Below, in pieces: positions 34,518 through 43,827 of a stretch of 64,000 nt of DNA; the first letter of the stretch is position 1, and each line of letters opens with the position of its first letter. Made by a program: the position numbers and the translations under genes. This DNA is from Zestosphaera sp. (GTDB taxonomy: Archaea; Thermoproteota; Thermoprotei_A; Sulfolobales; NBVN01), in NCBI GenBank assembly GCA_038727705.1, contig JAVYVJ010000002.1, forward strand, positions 423,051-487,050. Reading direction: 5' to 3'. Below the pieces are notes generated by a model. The model did not search any database, had not been told where the DNA came from, and worked only from the letters and a program-made list of their open reading frames with translations.

Positions 34518-35228
34518 ATGGTTAAAGCGGTTTCGTTCGATCTCTGGTTCACGCTCATCTACGAGGATGTTGCGGACGAGAGGCTCTACAACCTGAGGAG
34601 GGTTAACGCTCTGCACAGAGTCCTTAGCAGGTACGCGGATGTCTCTGTAGAGGATGTTGCAGAGGTCTTCGAGGTCTTCGGGTCTGTGAGGGGCTTTGTA
34701 GATCACCGCTCGCTAGTCAACATGATCGCGCTGGCGCTCGGCATTCACTTGGATCAAGAAGGCCTGGACCTGCTGCAGGGGGTTTATGATGAGTCCACGA
34801 AGGACTTCAGGCCGAGGGTTAATGATGAGATCTACGAGGTCTTGCCGAGGGTTAGGGCGTCGGGCTTGAAGGTGGCTGTCATCAGCAACACCTCCTTCTC
34901 CGAGGGAGGCATGCGGGCTATACTCGATAATGTGGGTGTATCGAAGTACGTCGATGTGGTGGTCTCGTCCTCTAGCGTGGGCTTCAACAAGCCGCATCCA
35001 GGCATCTACACACGCATGCTGAGTGAGCTGGGCCTAAGGCCTGAGGAGGTCCTCCACGTCGGTGATTCATGCATTAACGACGTCCTAGGGGCTCTGAACG
35101 CAGGCTTGAAGGCGGCGCTCTACGTTGGCCTGAGGAGGGGGAAGGACTCGAACGTGTGTCTTAAGCTCGGCGTTCCTGTGTTGAGTAGGTTGAGCGACTT
35201 GATTGAGACGGGTTTAATAGTTTCGTGA
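34518..35228 (+). CDS. HAD-family hydrolase
   Basis: 236 residues. Motif I FDLWFTLIY (second Asp replaced by Trp), motif II VISNTS, motif III lysine in GFNKPHPGIY, and motif IV HVGDSCINDVLGA. The cap is of the helical C1 type. In motif I the general acid Asp is not in the usual DxD form: the sequence is D-L-W, as in haloacid dehalogenase and some other subgroups. The stop overlaps the start of ttuA as GTGA, so the pair is one operon. Confidence 0.88.
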   Translation: MVKAVSFDLWFTLIYEDVADERLYNLRRVNALHRVLSRYADVSVEDVAEVFEVFGSVRGFVDHRSLVNMIALALGIHLDQEGLDLLQGVYDESTKDFRPRVNDEIYEVLPRVRASGLKVAVISNTSFSEGGMRAILDNVGVSKYVDVVVSSSSVGFNKPHPGIYTRMLSELGLRPEEVLHVGDSCINDVLGALNAGLKAALYVGLRRGKDSNVCLKLGVPVLSRLSDLIETGLIVS

Positions 35229-36238
35229 TCCCCTGTGATAACTTGGGTAGTGGGTTGGTGAGGTGCACATCCTGCGGGGTTCGCGACGCAGTCGTTGTTC
35301 AGAGACATACCGGCAGGATCCTCTGCAGGGACTGCTTCTTAGGCGATGTAGTGGCTCGGGTTAAGGGCGAGATCAGCAAGTTCAGCATGTTCACACCCAA
35401 CGACCTTCTGATGGTGGCCGCGTCGGGCGGTAAGGACAGCTATGTCCTGCTGGACGTGATCCTGAAGCTACACGACCCATCTAAAGTGGGGGTTGTGACC
35501 ATAGTTGAGGGCATCGAGGGCTACAATAGAGCTGAAGATGTTGAGAAGGTCAGGAGACTGGCTAACGTCCACGGTGTTGAGGTGCTGGTCTTAAGTCTCA
35601 AAGATTATGTCGGGCACAGCCTCACCGAGTTAGTTGACCTGAGCCTCGCCCACCACGTCGGCTTAAGCCCCTGCACGTTCTGCGGGGTCCTGAGGAGGAA
35701 GGCGATAAACGAGGTCGCTAGGGAGTTAGGCTTCACGAGGGTCCTCACAGCCCACAACCTGGATGACGAGGTTCAGACAGCCATTCTGAACGTCCTCAGG
35801 GGCGACCTATTCAGGCTAGTGCAGACCTTGCCCAACGGACCCGTGCTCAGCGATTCGTTCGTGCGTAAGGTGAAGCCCTTGAGGAAGATATATGAGGAGG
35901 AGGTAGCTATATACGCGCACCTAATAGGCTACGACTTCCAGACCAGCGACTGCCCCTACCTCAGGCACTTCCCCTCCCTTAGAGCCAGGATCAGGGAGTT
36001 CCTCTATAGGGTGGAGAGGGAGAGGCCTGGCACTCTCCTCAACCTCATGGAGAGGATAGACTCCTTAATGAGTGACTACGTGAGTAGGTATAGGGATTAC
36101 CCCCAACTACCCAAATGCGTTAACTGTGGGGAGCCGACTGCCTACGGGAGGAAGTACTGTATGGCTTGCGAGATGCTCTCCATGGTCGGCGTTGAGAGGC
36201 CCCAGTACATCAGAGGCACTTATTTAAGGCTGAGGTAA
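35225..36238 (+). CDS. ttuA: TtuA/Ncs6-type tRNA 2-thiolation enzyme
   Basis: PP-loop ATPase of 337 residues that thiolates tRNA uridine. The N-terminal zinc finger is CTSCGV with CRDC; the ATP loop is AASGGKDSYV. SPCTFCGVLRR and the later DCPYLRH supply the Cys set that in TtuA binds a [4Fe-4S] cluster. A C-terminal zinc finger is KCVNCGEPTAYGRKYCMAC. A MoaD-like sulfur carrier exists at 14540 and could be its donor. Ncs6 and TtuA cannot be told apart safely here. Confidence 0.85.
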   Translation: MIPCDNLGSGLVRCTSCGVRDAVVVQRHTGRILCRDCFLGDVVARVKGEISKFSMFTPNDLLMVAASGGKDSYVLLDVILKLHDPSKVGVVTIVEGIEGYNRAEDVEKVRRLANVHGVEVLVLSLKDYVGHSLTELVDLSLAHHVGLSPCTFCGVLRRKAINEVARELGFTRVLTAHNLDDEVQTAILNVLRGDLFRLVQTLPNGPVLSDSFVRKVKPLRKIYEEEVAIYAHLIGYDFQTSDCPYLRHFPSLRARIREFLYRVERERPGTLLNLMERIDSLMSDYVSRYRDYPQLPKCVNCGEPTAYGRKYCMACEMLSMVGVERPQYIRGTYLRLR

Positions 36239-36258
36239 AGGATTTTAAGGGTTATTGC

Positions 36259-36981
36259 GTGAGGGCTCCCATCCACCTGAGGGTCCGCGTGGGTGATGTG
36301 GCTGAGAGGGTTTTGATGGCCGGCGACCCGGCCAGGGTCAGGCAGGTCTCCGAGATGCTCGAGAATCCGAGACTGATCAACGAGAATAGGGGGTTGCTGG
36401 CCTACACAGGAGTTTACAAGGGCGTCCCGCTGACCGTTGTGACGCACGGCCTCGGCGCCCCCTCAGCGCTTATAGTGCTGGAAGAGCTCATCATGACGGG
36501 CGGCAAGTACTTCATCAGGCTCGGCACTACAGGCGCCCTGCTGAAGGGCTTGAGGATAGGTGATCTGGTAGTCCCCACGGGGGCTGCCTACTACCCCGGC
36601 GGCTTACATTATCAGTACTGCGGTGAATATGTGTGCGGCCCGTCAACACCGGACTTCAACCTGCTCAGGAACCTCGTTGATGCGGCCGAACAGCATGGCG
36701 TGAGGTTTCACCTAGGCCCCGTGTTGAGCAGTGACGCGTTCTACGCTGAAGACCCCGCGTTCGCCGAGAGATGGTCCTCAAGAGGGATCATATCCGTTGA
36801 GATGGAGTGCGCCAGCATCTTCAACCTGTCGCTAATGCGCGGCGTCAAGGCAGCGGGCTTGCTTGTGGTAAGTAATTCCCTGGTCGAGGATCTAGGACAT
36901 GCGACGGCTGATGAGTTAAAACGTCATGTGGGGAGAGCGGCCACGGTCGCCATGGATGCGTTAATCAGCGCTGACGGCTGA
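36259..36981 (+). CDS. purine/uridine nucleoside phosphorylase
   Basis: 240-residue PNP/UDP family enzyme cleaving nucleosides with phosphate. LMAGDPARV is the phosphate motif, RLGTTGALL the core motif, and VEMECASIFNLSLMRGVKAAGLL the C-terminal signature with the ribose-contacting Glu pair. The start is GTG 36259, 20 bp after ttuA. Base specificity is undecided. Confidence 0.9.
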   Translation: MRAPIHLRVRVGDVAERVLMAGDPARVRQVSEMLENPRLINENRGLLAYTGVYKGVPLTVVTHGLGAPSALIVLEELIMTGGKYFIRLGTTGALLKGLRIGDLVVPTGAAYYPGGLHYQYCGEYVCGPSTPDFNLLRNLVDAAEQHGVRFHLGPVLSSDAFYAEDPAFAERWSSRGIISVEMECASIFNLSLMRGVKAAGLLVVSNSLVEDLGHATADELKRHVGRAATVAMDALISADG

Positions 36982-36992
36982 GGCCCGACCTG

Positions 36993-37394
36993 CTAAACCA
37001 GTGATGAACCCCGCTCCGCCGGAGGCCTCCAAACCAGCCCAAGTATCCCGCCAACCAGGCCGAGGACGAAGCCTATGAGGAGCCCCCCACCTGCGAATAA
37101 GCTGAGAATCGAGCAAACAATAACCATGACTGAGCCGGTCCTCACCCTGTTCAGGGAGTTGGAGTTAATCATAAACGCGCCCACCAGCATCAACGCACCT
37201 AAAACCAGTCCCGCAATCCCCAAAGCCATTACAATCAATGTAATTCTTCTTCCCAGCATCATCCCGTGGGTCTCGGCAATCACCGACGTGACGATGCCGC
37301 CGAATACTGTGATCATCAGCGAGGTCCCGATGACTAGCACGGCGGCTATGAGTGATAGGACGAACGCTACGGTCGGCTTCTCATCCACTCCCAC
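36993..37394 (-). CDS. four-helix membrane protein, DUF4064-like
   Basis: 133 residues with four hydrophobic segments (VAFVLSLIAAVLVIGTSLMI, then a block around GIAGLVLGALMLVG, and two at the C-terminus with SMVIVCS-type and GGLLIGFVLGLVGGILGLVW sequence). The last pair resembles the small DUF4064 proteins. No function can be inferred. Confidence 0.65.
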   Translation of the reverse strand: MGVDEKPTVAFVLSLIAAVLVIGTSLMITVFGGIVTSVIAETHGMMLGRRITLIVMALGIAGLVLGALMLVGAFMINSNSLNRVRTGSVMVIVCSILSLFAGGGLLIGFVLGLVGGILGLVWRPPAERGSSLV

Positions 37395-37448
37395 TACCTC
37401 AGTTTTAGTTAAACTTGCAGTGCTTAAAAACGCATCACGTCACCGCGT

Positions 37449-39227
37449 CTACGTGCTGAGTAACTGTAGCACCTTCTCTCGGTAGTGCTGCAGGGCTTCA
37501 TTGAAGTACTCCTCACCTATGATTCCGAAGGGTGATGGAGTCTCAAACACCCTCTTAGGCGGCTTGAGTTCCTCCAACCTGTATCCAAGCCTTATCTTGA
37601 GCTTCAGCTTCTCCCTGTAGATCTCCATGCCCAGCTTTCTCAACTCCTCCTCGCTAAGCCTAATGCCCAGCGGCTCAAGAGCCTTAGACACTGCAGACGG
37701 CTTGTAGACCCCCCTTGAGAAGAAGCAGACGACGAGGGATGAGAGGATCTGCCTCCAAACCTCCTCCTCAACCAGCTCCTCTATTAGAGACTGAGGCGAG
37801 GGGTACTCCTTGCCGATGTACTTCTGATCCGTTGAGTACCCGGCGTTATCCAGGTGACTGTGTCTGAGCCCTATGAGGAAGCCTATGTGAGCGCCGGGGC
37901 CTGTGTGATAGCCCGGCATCTCATTACCCCCGTATGTCAGCGCGAACTCGCTACCCCCATACACTTTAGAAGCCTTCTCAACCCCTGATGCCAGGATCCT
38001 GTAGAAGTCATTAGGTTGATTTACTATGTGTTTAACCATGTTTATGTATGTTCGCCAGTCACCCCACTCGGGCTTAAGCAACGTGTCACTCTCGCTTAGC
38101 ATGCCTTTCTTGAAGGCCTCGGTGGTCCAGGCCAACGCCACTCCCGTGCTCATAGCGTCAAGCCCGACAACGTCGACTTCCTCTATTAACCTCAGCAGCC
38201 CCTCCCTATCCTTAATGCCCAGCATAGAGCCGAGGGCGTATATGGGTTCGTAGTCGTAACCTATGTACCTAGTCGTGTAGAAGTACTTCTCATGCGGGTA
38301 CCTCTCCCTTATGACCGCTATGTGGATGCAGGCGACGGGGCAGTGCGCGCACGCAACCCTCCTGGCCAGCGAGTACTCGGCGAACGCCTCCCCGCTGATC
38401 TCCTCAGCCCCTTCGAACGAGTTTGACGTGAGGTTCCTGGTTGGTAACCCCCCTATCTTGTTAAGCGGGAGCACGTTAACAGGGGTTCCGAGGTCGTGGT
38501 ACTTCTGCATCACCGAGCTCTTAGTTATCTCGTCGAACAACTCCTTATAGAACCTCCTGTACGTGGAGACGTCGGCGACCGGGATGGTTCTCTTACCCCC
38601 CACGACAACCGCCTTAAGCTTCTTAGAGCCCCAGACAGCGCCCAGACCCAGCCTGCCGAAGTGCCTGTAGGTCTCGAGTATGACGGACGCGTACCTGACC
38701 ATCCTCTCCCCAGCCCTCCCGATCCTCATAATTGATCTCATGCCCGGCCACGGCTCCCTCTCCCTCAGGACCTTACCTATAGTGAGCGAGCTCCTGACAC
38801 CCCATAGGGCGCTGGCGTCCTTGAACTCCACGACCCCGTCATGTATTGAGAGGTATATGGGCGTCTCGCTAGCGCCTTTAATCACTATGGCGCCGAACCC
38901 CGCCATCCTCATGGCCACGGGGGCCCTCCCGCCGGCGTGAGACTCCCCCAGATTACCTGTCAGCGGGGATCTGAACATGGCTACGACTTTAGATGCGGTC
39001 GGGTAGACCCCGGTAAGAACCCCTATCGCCAGAACCACCACATTATCGGGGCTGAGTGGGTCGGCGTCAGGACTGAGCTCCTCCTTGAGGAGCTGCGTCG
39101 CAACTCCAACCCCGCCCAAGAACTTGAGGAAGAGCTCGGGTCTGCTGCGGACCCAGTACGTCTTCCTCCTCAGGTCTATGTAGAGCACTCTGCCCAGCGC
39201 CTCATCCACCAACCTATACCCGTCCAT
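37449..39227 (-). CDS. aldehyde ferredoxin oxidoreductase family protein
   Basis: 592-residue AOR-family tungsto- or molybdo-pterin enzyme. Markers are [47 protein letters not shown], and the cluster motif CAHCPVAC at about residues 291-298, with a late Cys in LVVCFF near 497. It differs clearly from the AOR at 12580, so the two are not recent duplicates. The upstream polyferredoxin gene overlaps by one base (TGATG) and should be its electron acceptor subunit. Confidence 0.93.
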   Translation of the reverse strand: MDGYRLVDEALGRVLYIDLRRKTYWVRSRPELFLKFLGGVGVATQLLKEELSPDADPLSPDNVVVLAIGVLTGVYPTASKVVAMFRSPLTGNLGESHAGGRAPVAMRMAGFGAIVIKGASETPIYLSIHDGVVEFKDASALWGVRSSLTIGKVLREREPWPGMRSIMRIGRAGERMVRYASVILETYRHFGRLGLGAVWGSKKLKAVVVGGKRTIPVADVSTYRRFYKELFDEITKSSVMQKYHDLGTPVNVLPLNKIGGLPTRNLTSNSFEGAEEISGEAFAEYSLARRVACAHCPVACIHIAVIRERYPHEKYFYTTRYIGYDYEPIYALGSMLGIKDREGLLRLIEEVDVVGLDAMSTGVALAWTTEAFKKGMLSESDTLLKPEWGDWRTYINMVKHIVNQPNDFYRILASGVEKASKVYGGSEFALTYGGNEMPGYHTGPGAHIGFLIGLRHSHLDNAGYSTDQKYIGKEYPSPQSLIEELVEEEVWRQILSSLVVCFFSRGVYKPSAVSKALEPLGIRLSEEELRKLGMEIYREKLKLKIRLGYRLEELKPPKRVFETPSPFGIIGEEYFNEALQHYREKVLQLLST

Positions 39228-39655
39228 CAGGAATCAACCTCCTCAAGAGCCAGGACGCCGAAGGGGCAGAAATCAACGCAGTACCCGCAGTGCGCACATA
39301 TGACCGGCTTGTTTATGTAGATATTCCACTGCACAGCCCCGAAGGGGCAGGCAGCCCTGCAGTTACCGCATCCTATGCACAGGTTAGGATTGAGTATCAC
39401 ACCACCACCCCTCCTCAACACGAGCGCGTCGGTAGGGCACACCTTAGCGCAGGAGGGGTTCTTACAGGCCCTGCAGACAATGACTGAGAAGCCCTTCTCA
39501 ACACCCCCCGCACTCCTCACGTATATGGCCGTGTAACCTAAACCGGCGTCCACATACCTCCGCGAGCAAGCAAACATGCATGACATGCAACCAACACACA
39601 GATCCTGATCGACGACGACAAGCCTCTTCAGCCTGACCTCCGCAGCAACGCTCAA
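39227..39655 (-). CDS. polyferredoxin-like subunit with four [4Fe-4S] clusters
   Basis: Small iron-sulfur protein with four complete Cys sets: CVGCMSCMFACSR, CRACKNPSCAKVCP, CIGCGNCRAACPF and CAHCGYCVDFCPF. This is the layout of electron-transfer subunits (AorX/FdhB-type) that pair with AOR catalytic subunits. The open frame continues to 39796. TTG 39655 has a GGGAGGGG ribosome-binding site and lies about 45 bp below a TATA-like CATTTATTAG, so it is chosen (142 residues). Coupled to the AOR gene. Confidence 0.88.
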   Translation of the reverse strand: MSVAAEVRLKRLVVVDQDLCVGCMSCMFACSRRYVDAGLGYTAIYVRSAGGVEKGFSVIVCRACKNPSCAKVCPTDALVLRRGGGVILNPNLCIGCGNCRAACPFGAVQWNIYINKPVICAHCGYCVDFCPFGVLALEEVDS

Positions 39656-39948
39656 GGACGGACCCCTCCCACAGAGGTTATTTGCTACCATTCTAATAAA
39701 TGCGAGCTTCGATTCGAAGAGGACGTGATGAAACCGCTCACAGGGACTCGCTATCGCCTCGAGCGAGTGACGGAGGGTGACCCCACTCCATGCCAATCCA
39801 GCCTAAACTTCCTAAACCCCTGCCATCTAAGTTAAACTTACTGAGTCTTGTAAATATTAATATAAATAGCTATATGTTGTGTTTATGATTGAAGTCATAG
39901 ATATAAATGCTTATAAGCATCTCACATAAGATATAATTGGGAGTAAAA

Positions 39949-40236
39949 ATGTATAAATACTACCTGGATGACTGGGGTTCTGCGGGGCTGAGGGTCGTGG
40001 CCACGAGATTGGAGACTACTTTCAGAAGCCTCGTCTCCGCCTTCACGCGAGCCGGTAAGAAAGTGCTCGCGTCCCTCGACTTCCTGGAGCACCAGACCAA
40101 CAAGCTCCTGAAGAGGCTTGAGTCCAAGTCTGAAAATGAGCAGAGGAAGTTAGTCGAATATGTGTTCATAGCCCATAAAGTGCTGGTCGGGCTGGGCTTT
40201 GTACTCATATATCTGCTGGCCTCAGGAAGTGTGTAA
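39949..40236 (+). CDS. small protein with C-terminal membrane helix
   Basis: 95 residues from ATG 39949. A helical, basic region ends in an amphipathic LEHQTNKLLKRLESKSENE, followed by one hydrophobic tail VFIAHKVLVGLGFVLIYLLA. This is a tail-anchored layout. A TATA-like GCTTATAAGC (39909-39918) about 30 bp upstream supports expression. No family recognised. Confidence 0.6.
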   Translation: MYKYYLDDWGSAGLRVVATRLETTFRSLVSAFTRAGKKVLASLDFLEHQTNKLLKRLESKSENEQRKLVEYVFIAHKVLVGLGFVLIYLLASGSV

Positions 40237-40300
40237 TAGGATAGCGCGTGGCAGGGTCGGAGCTCAAGTTCCTCGTGCACGGTGTCTTTAGGAACAACAC

Positions 40301-41440
40301 TTAACCTATAACCGCTAGTTCCCTCACAAGTTTCCCTAATTTAAACCTCTCCAGAGTGAGGTTGTTAGCTACGTCTATGTAAGGTCTGCCGTCAAGTATC
40401 CAGCTAGACATCAGTTTACCGGTTACAGGCCCTAACATCATCCCGTGACCGCTGAAGCCCGCAGCTACGTACAGGTTCTCGTAGGGGTGTAGAGGTCCGT
40501 ATATTGGGTGGTGGTCCGGCGTCATGTCGTAGTAGCCCATCCAGTATCTGAGTATGTTCACCTTACTCAGGAATGGCAGGAGCTCCGTCAGGGGCTTCAG
40601 TATGTGGGTGATGGCGTCCGCCCTCTGAGAGTATATGGACGCCCCCGCAACGTCCTCCAGATCCCTGGCGAGTATGAAGTTCCCATCCTCAGTCTGCCTT
40701 ATGTGCGGGGATCCGGGCGTGTCCCAATCTATCAGGAGGCCCGACCTGATTACGCCCCTGGAGTACGGCTCCGTCACGAATGGGTGCCTAGGTACGTCAA
40801 CTATGGGCAGGTCGATGCCGACCGTCTTGACTATCTCCCTGCTATCACCGCCCGCGGCCACAAGAAACACATCCGCCTCAATGACGCCCCTGCCGGTCTC
40901 GGCCGCTACGACCCTGCCGCCGCTGACCAGCAGCTTAAGCACCTTAGTGTAGGGCAGTATCCTGACACCCGAACCCTTGACCTTAAGATAGATCTTAACG
41001 AAGTTCTTAAGCATCGGCATCATGCCGGCAGTAGGGTCTCTCATAGCCCCCGCGACCAGCCTGGTGTTTACCATGGGCTCCACATCCTTGACCTCGTCAG
41101 CGTCAAGTATTTCCGCCGGTATGCTGAACTGATGGTAGAACTCAGCCAACCTCCTGAAGGTGGAGAGAGTCTCGTCCCTGCGCGCTATCCACAGGTAGCC
41201 ACACTGCTCGAGCTCGATCCCCATCTCATCCCTAAGCCCGAGCCACTCCTTAATGCTTTCCTTCATCAGGGTGACGTGCTCGGGGGAGGTGAAGGAGGAT
41301 CTGAAGCAACCTAAGTTCCTCATACTGGCCCCACTGCCGGGGTAGCTAGCGTCAACGACCACCACGTCGACGCCCCGCTTACGCAGCTCGTAGGCCGCGA
41401 AGAGCCCGCTCACCCCGGCGCCTACCACAAGCACCTTCAA
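40301..41440 (-). CDS. FAD-dependent amino-acid dehydrogenase, catalytic (beta) subunit
   Basis: 379-residue DAO-fold flavoprotein. VLVVGAGVSGLFAAYELRKRG binds FAD, RNLGCFRSSF and the C-terminal PDHHPIYGPL with AAGFSGHGMMLGPVTGKL are typical of sarcosine/glycine/proline dehydrogenase beta subunits. Together with the next three genes it matches the alpha/beta/gamma/delta composition of dye-linked L-proline dehydrogenase from Thermococcales. Which amino acid is oxidised is inferred, not shown. Overlaps the next gene by 4 bp. Confidence 0.88.
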   Translation of the reverse strand: MKVLVVGAGVSGLFAAYELRKRGVDVVVVDASYPGSGASMRNLGCFRSSFTSPEHVTLMKESIKEWLGLRDEMGIELEQCGYLWIARRDETLSTFRRLAEFYHQFSIPAEILDADEVKDVEPMVNTRLVAGAMRDPTAGMMPMLKNFVKIYLKVKGSGVRILPYTKVLKLLVSGGRVVAAETGRGVIEADVFLVAAGGDSREIVKTVGIDLPIVDVPRHPFVTEPYSRGVIRSGLLIDWDTPGSPHIRQTEDGNFILARDLEDVAGASIYSQRADAITHILKPLTELLPFLSKVNILRYWMGYYDMTPDHHPIYGPLHPYENLYVAAGFSGHGMMLGPVTGKLMSSWILDGRPYIDVANNLTLERFKLGKLVRELAVIG

Positions 41441-41733
41441 GGGTCAGCACCCCTGAGGAAGTACTTAGCCGGGAGAGGGAGTATCGGCGGCCTCACCTTA
41501 TAGTTTGCAAGCACCTCGTCCAGACTCTTCCCAGTGGCCCTGGCGAATATCCTGGCCGCGATGAACACGCAACTCCTCCCCTGGCAAGGCCCCAGACCTA
41601 TCCTCAGATACCTCCTCAGGAGCTCGAAGTCGTCAATGCCCGACTCTATGGCCTTCTTGATGTCGTCGATCGTGACGTCATTGCACCTGCACACGATCAC
41701 TACTCCCTCCCCCTTCACCCCCTCTCCACCCAT
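41437..41733 (-). CDS. BFD-like [2Fe-2S] subunit
   Basis: 98 residues. VIVCRCNDVT and LGPCQGRSC give the four ligands (CxC and Cx4C) of bacterioferritin-associated-ferredoxin-like domains. In dye-linked proline dehydrogenases a similar small subunit links the two flavoproteins. Overlaps its neighbours on both sides (4 and 19 bp). Confidence 0.88.
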   Translation of the reverse strand: MGGEGVKGEGVVIVCRCNDVTIDDIKKAIESGIDDFELLRRYLRIGLGPCQGRSCVFIAARIFARATGKSLDEVLANYKVRPPILPLPAKYFLRGADP

Positions 41734-42221
41734 ACAGCCCTCACCTCCATACCAAGACCCTTAGGAACCTTGACCGTGACCACATGAGTCTTATTCCTCT
41801 CCCAAACCCTGACGACCACGCCCTTACCAACCCTCTCCCCCCTCCTGCTCAGGAGGGTTACCTCATCGCCCGCCTTAGGTGCGGGCAGGAACTCGTGCGG
41901 CACAGTGACGTAGTCAGCGTCACTCTTAGAGAGGTCGACCACGAACGCGGCCAGGCCGGAACACACGGCCACGCATACGCCGCATCCGACGCATTTATCC
42001 CAGTCAACCCTGGGCAGATCTACAAGCCTATCCATCCTTATCGCTTTAGTCGGGCAGTAGGGAACGCATATGTTGCACGGGATCATCTCAGGGCACTCGA
42101 GAATCGCCACAGCCCCCTCCCTCAACCTCCCCTCAGGCGGCAACAAGCCAAGCCCCCTTAAATCCTCAACAGTCACCACACCGGATCTCCTGAACTCGGG
42201 TGCAGGCATCACCCACATCAC
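41715..42221 (-). CDS. [4Fe-4S] ferredoxin-like subunit (gamma)
   Basis: 168 residues. Cys clusters IPCNICVPYCPTKAI and DKCVGCGVCVAVCSG would bind two Fe-S centres. The second cluster lacks the usual Pro after the last Cys. A beta-rich C-terminal domain follows (GDEVTLLSRRGERVGKGVV). The size of about 18.5 kDa is close to the gamma subunit of heterotetrameric dye-linked proline dehydrogenases. Overlaps the alpha gene by 4 bp. Confidence 0.85.
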   Translation of the reverse strand: MMWVMPAPEFRRSGVVTVEDLRGLGLLPPEGRLREGAVAILECPEMIPCNICVPYCPTKAIRMDRLVDLPRVDWDKCVGCGVCVAVCSGLAAFVVDLSKSDADYVTVPHEFLPAPKAGDEVTLLSRRGERVGKGVVVRVWERNKTHVVTVKVPKGLGMEVRAVWVERG

Positions 42222-43726
42222 CCGAACGAAATGGGTGAGGGGAACTGAGCCCTGAGCTTGTCCATCTCCTCAGCGCTGACGGTCACCGACTCCTTGCCCT
42301 TCCTAGCCCTCGAGAGCAACGGCGACGTCCTGTACTCACCCCAGAGGAAGTTGTGAAGCCTCATCATCTCTTCAGCGGCCTTAGACGCTTTAGACGGGTC
42401 AGCGAACCTACCCACGACGGATAACGCGGCCATCCAACCCTCAATCATGGCCGTCGTGGCCTCCTCGACCCCTGAGGAGTCCCCTGCAACGTACAAATTC
42501 CTGACCGAGGTCTCCAGATCAGGCGTCCTGATCGGGACCATGCCGCCAAGCTCGGGGGACCACCTCATGACGGCCCCGCTCTGGGCGAATAGCCTGGTGT
42601 CCGGCTCCAGACCTACGGCCAGAAGCACTAAATCCGCGTCGAACCTCCTCTCCGTACCCGGTATCGGGTTGAACCTCCCGTCCACAGCAGATACCACCGC
42701 CTCACTAACTCTCCCATCGCCGGCCACCGCCTTAAGGGTGTGTTGTAGGAGTATGGGTATGCCGTACCTCCTGACCTTAGACGCGTGCACGAACCACCCA
42801 CCTATCTCAGGCAGAATCTCAACCACCGCACTCACGGAGACCCCGGCCTGAAGAAGTTGGTATGAGAGGATCAGGCCAACGTTTCCGGATCCAACCACTA
42901 AGGCCTTCTCACCCGGCTTAACTCCGAACTCGTTCATGACCGTCTGAGCCCCGCCGGCGCCGATGACTCCGGGCACGTCATTGTTCGGGAACTCGAGATA
43001 CCTCTCCTGCGCCCCCGTGGAGACTATCACTGCCTTAGGTCTGACCAGGTAGTGGGCGTCCTTACCCACAACCCCAACAACACCTCCCCTGAAGACCCCG
43101 TAGACCGCTGACTCGGTAAGCACCCTGATATTCGGGTTGGCTGAGATCCTCTTAGTGTACTCCTCAGCTATCTGGAAGCCCCTCATACCCCCGAACAATT
43201 CCACATTGCCGAAGAACTTATGCGTCTGCTTAAGCAGCTGGCCGCCGAGCTTGAAGTGCTCCTCAACTATCAAGACCTCCAGCCCGAACTCTGAGGCCTT
43301 AAGGGCGGCGGACATGCCGGCGGGGCCGCCGCCGACCACCAGCACGTCAACATCCACCACCTCCTCCCTGACGTCGTTGGGGCCGCCTCCCCCGGACGGC
43401 TGGACCAACCCCTTCTGCCTCTCAACCCTCATGCCCTCCCTCACAGGCACTCTGCAGGTCTTAGTGTTGGGAACCCCGTCCACGACCATGAAGCAACTGC
43501 TGCACTTACCAATCATGCAGAAGGGCCCCCTAGCCCTACCGAGAACGGAGCTCCAGGACAGCGTGTCGATCCCCATGGCGTACAGAGCCACAGCCACGCT
43601 CTCCCCCTCATAGGCCTCAACAGCCCGACCCTCGAAGAGGAACGTGAGTCTCCTGCCCCGGTGAAAAGATAATATAGGATGCTCCCAAATCCTCTTATCC
43701 TGAGGCGATTCAGACCACCAATACAA
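42218..43726 (-). CDS. NAD(P)/FAD oxidoreductase with N-terminal [2Fe-2S] domain (alpha)
   Basis: 502 residues. The N-terminal ferredoxin-like domain has FCMIGKCSSCFMVVDG and a later TC, the Cx4Cx2CxnC pattern of sarcosine oxidase alpha, HcnA and SoxA. The second domain starts VLVVGGGPAGMSAALKASEFG and has a nucleotide site around ALVVGSGNVGLILSY. It is the first gene of the four-gene operon and should carry electrons to NAD or a dye/quinone acceptor. Fused ferredoxin domain distinguishes it from plain PDH alpha. Confidence 0.88.
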   Translation of the reverse strand: MYWWSESPQDKRIWEHPILSFHRGRRLTFLFEGRAVEAYEGESVAVALYAMGIDTLSWSSVLGRARGPFCMIGKCSSCFMVVDGVPNTKTCRVPVREGMRVERQKGLVQPSGGGGPNDVREEVVDVDVLVVGGGPAGMSAALKASEFGLEVLIVEEHFKLGGQLLKQTHKFFGNVELFGGMRGFQIAEEYTKRISANPNIRVLTESAVYGVFRGGVVGVVGKDAHYLVRPKAVIVSTGAQERYLEFPNNDVPGVIGAGGAQTVMNEFGVKPGEKALVVGSGNVGLILSYQLLQAGVSVSAVVEILPEIGGWFVHASKVRRYGIPILLQHTLKAVAGDGRVSEAVVSAVDGRFNPIPGTERRFDADLVLLAVGLEPDTRLFAQSGAVMRWSPELGGMVPIRTPDLETSVRNLYVAGDSSGVEEATTAMIEGWMAALSVVGRFADPSKASKAAEEMMRLHNFLWGEYRTSPLLSRARKGKESVTVSAEEMDKLRAQFPSPISFG

Positions 43727-43827
43727 ACCTCAGCGCTAGTTTTATAATCTTTACAACCGTAAGTCCCGCCTCTTAGGATGGTGACTCCTTCGGAGCGGGT
43801 AAGTTTTTCTTCTCTTAATCCCTAATA

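Noticed and set aside
43770-43800. Short hairpin with TTCG loop upstream of the P-loop gene
   Set aside because: Only three to four base pairs; too weak to call.
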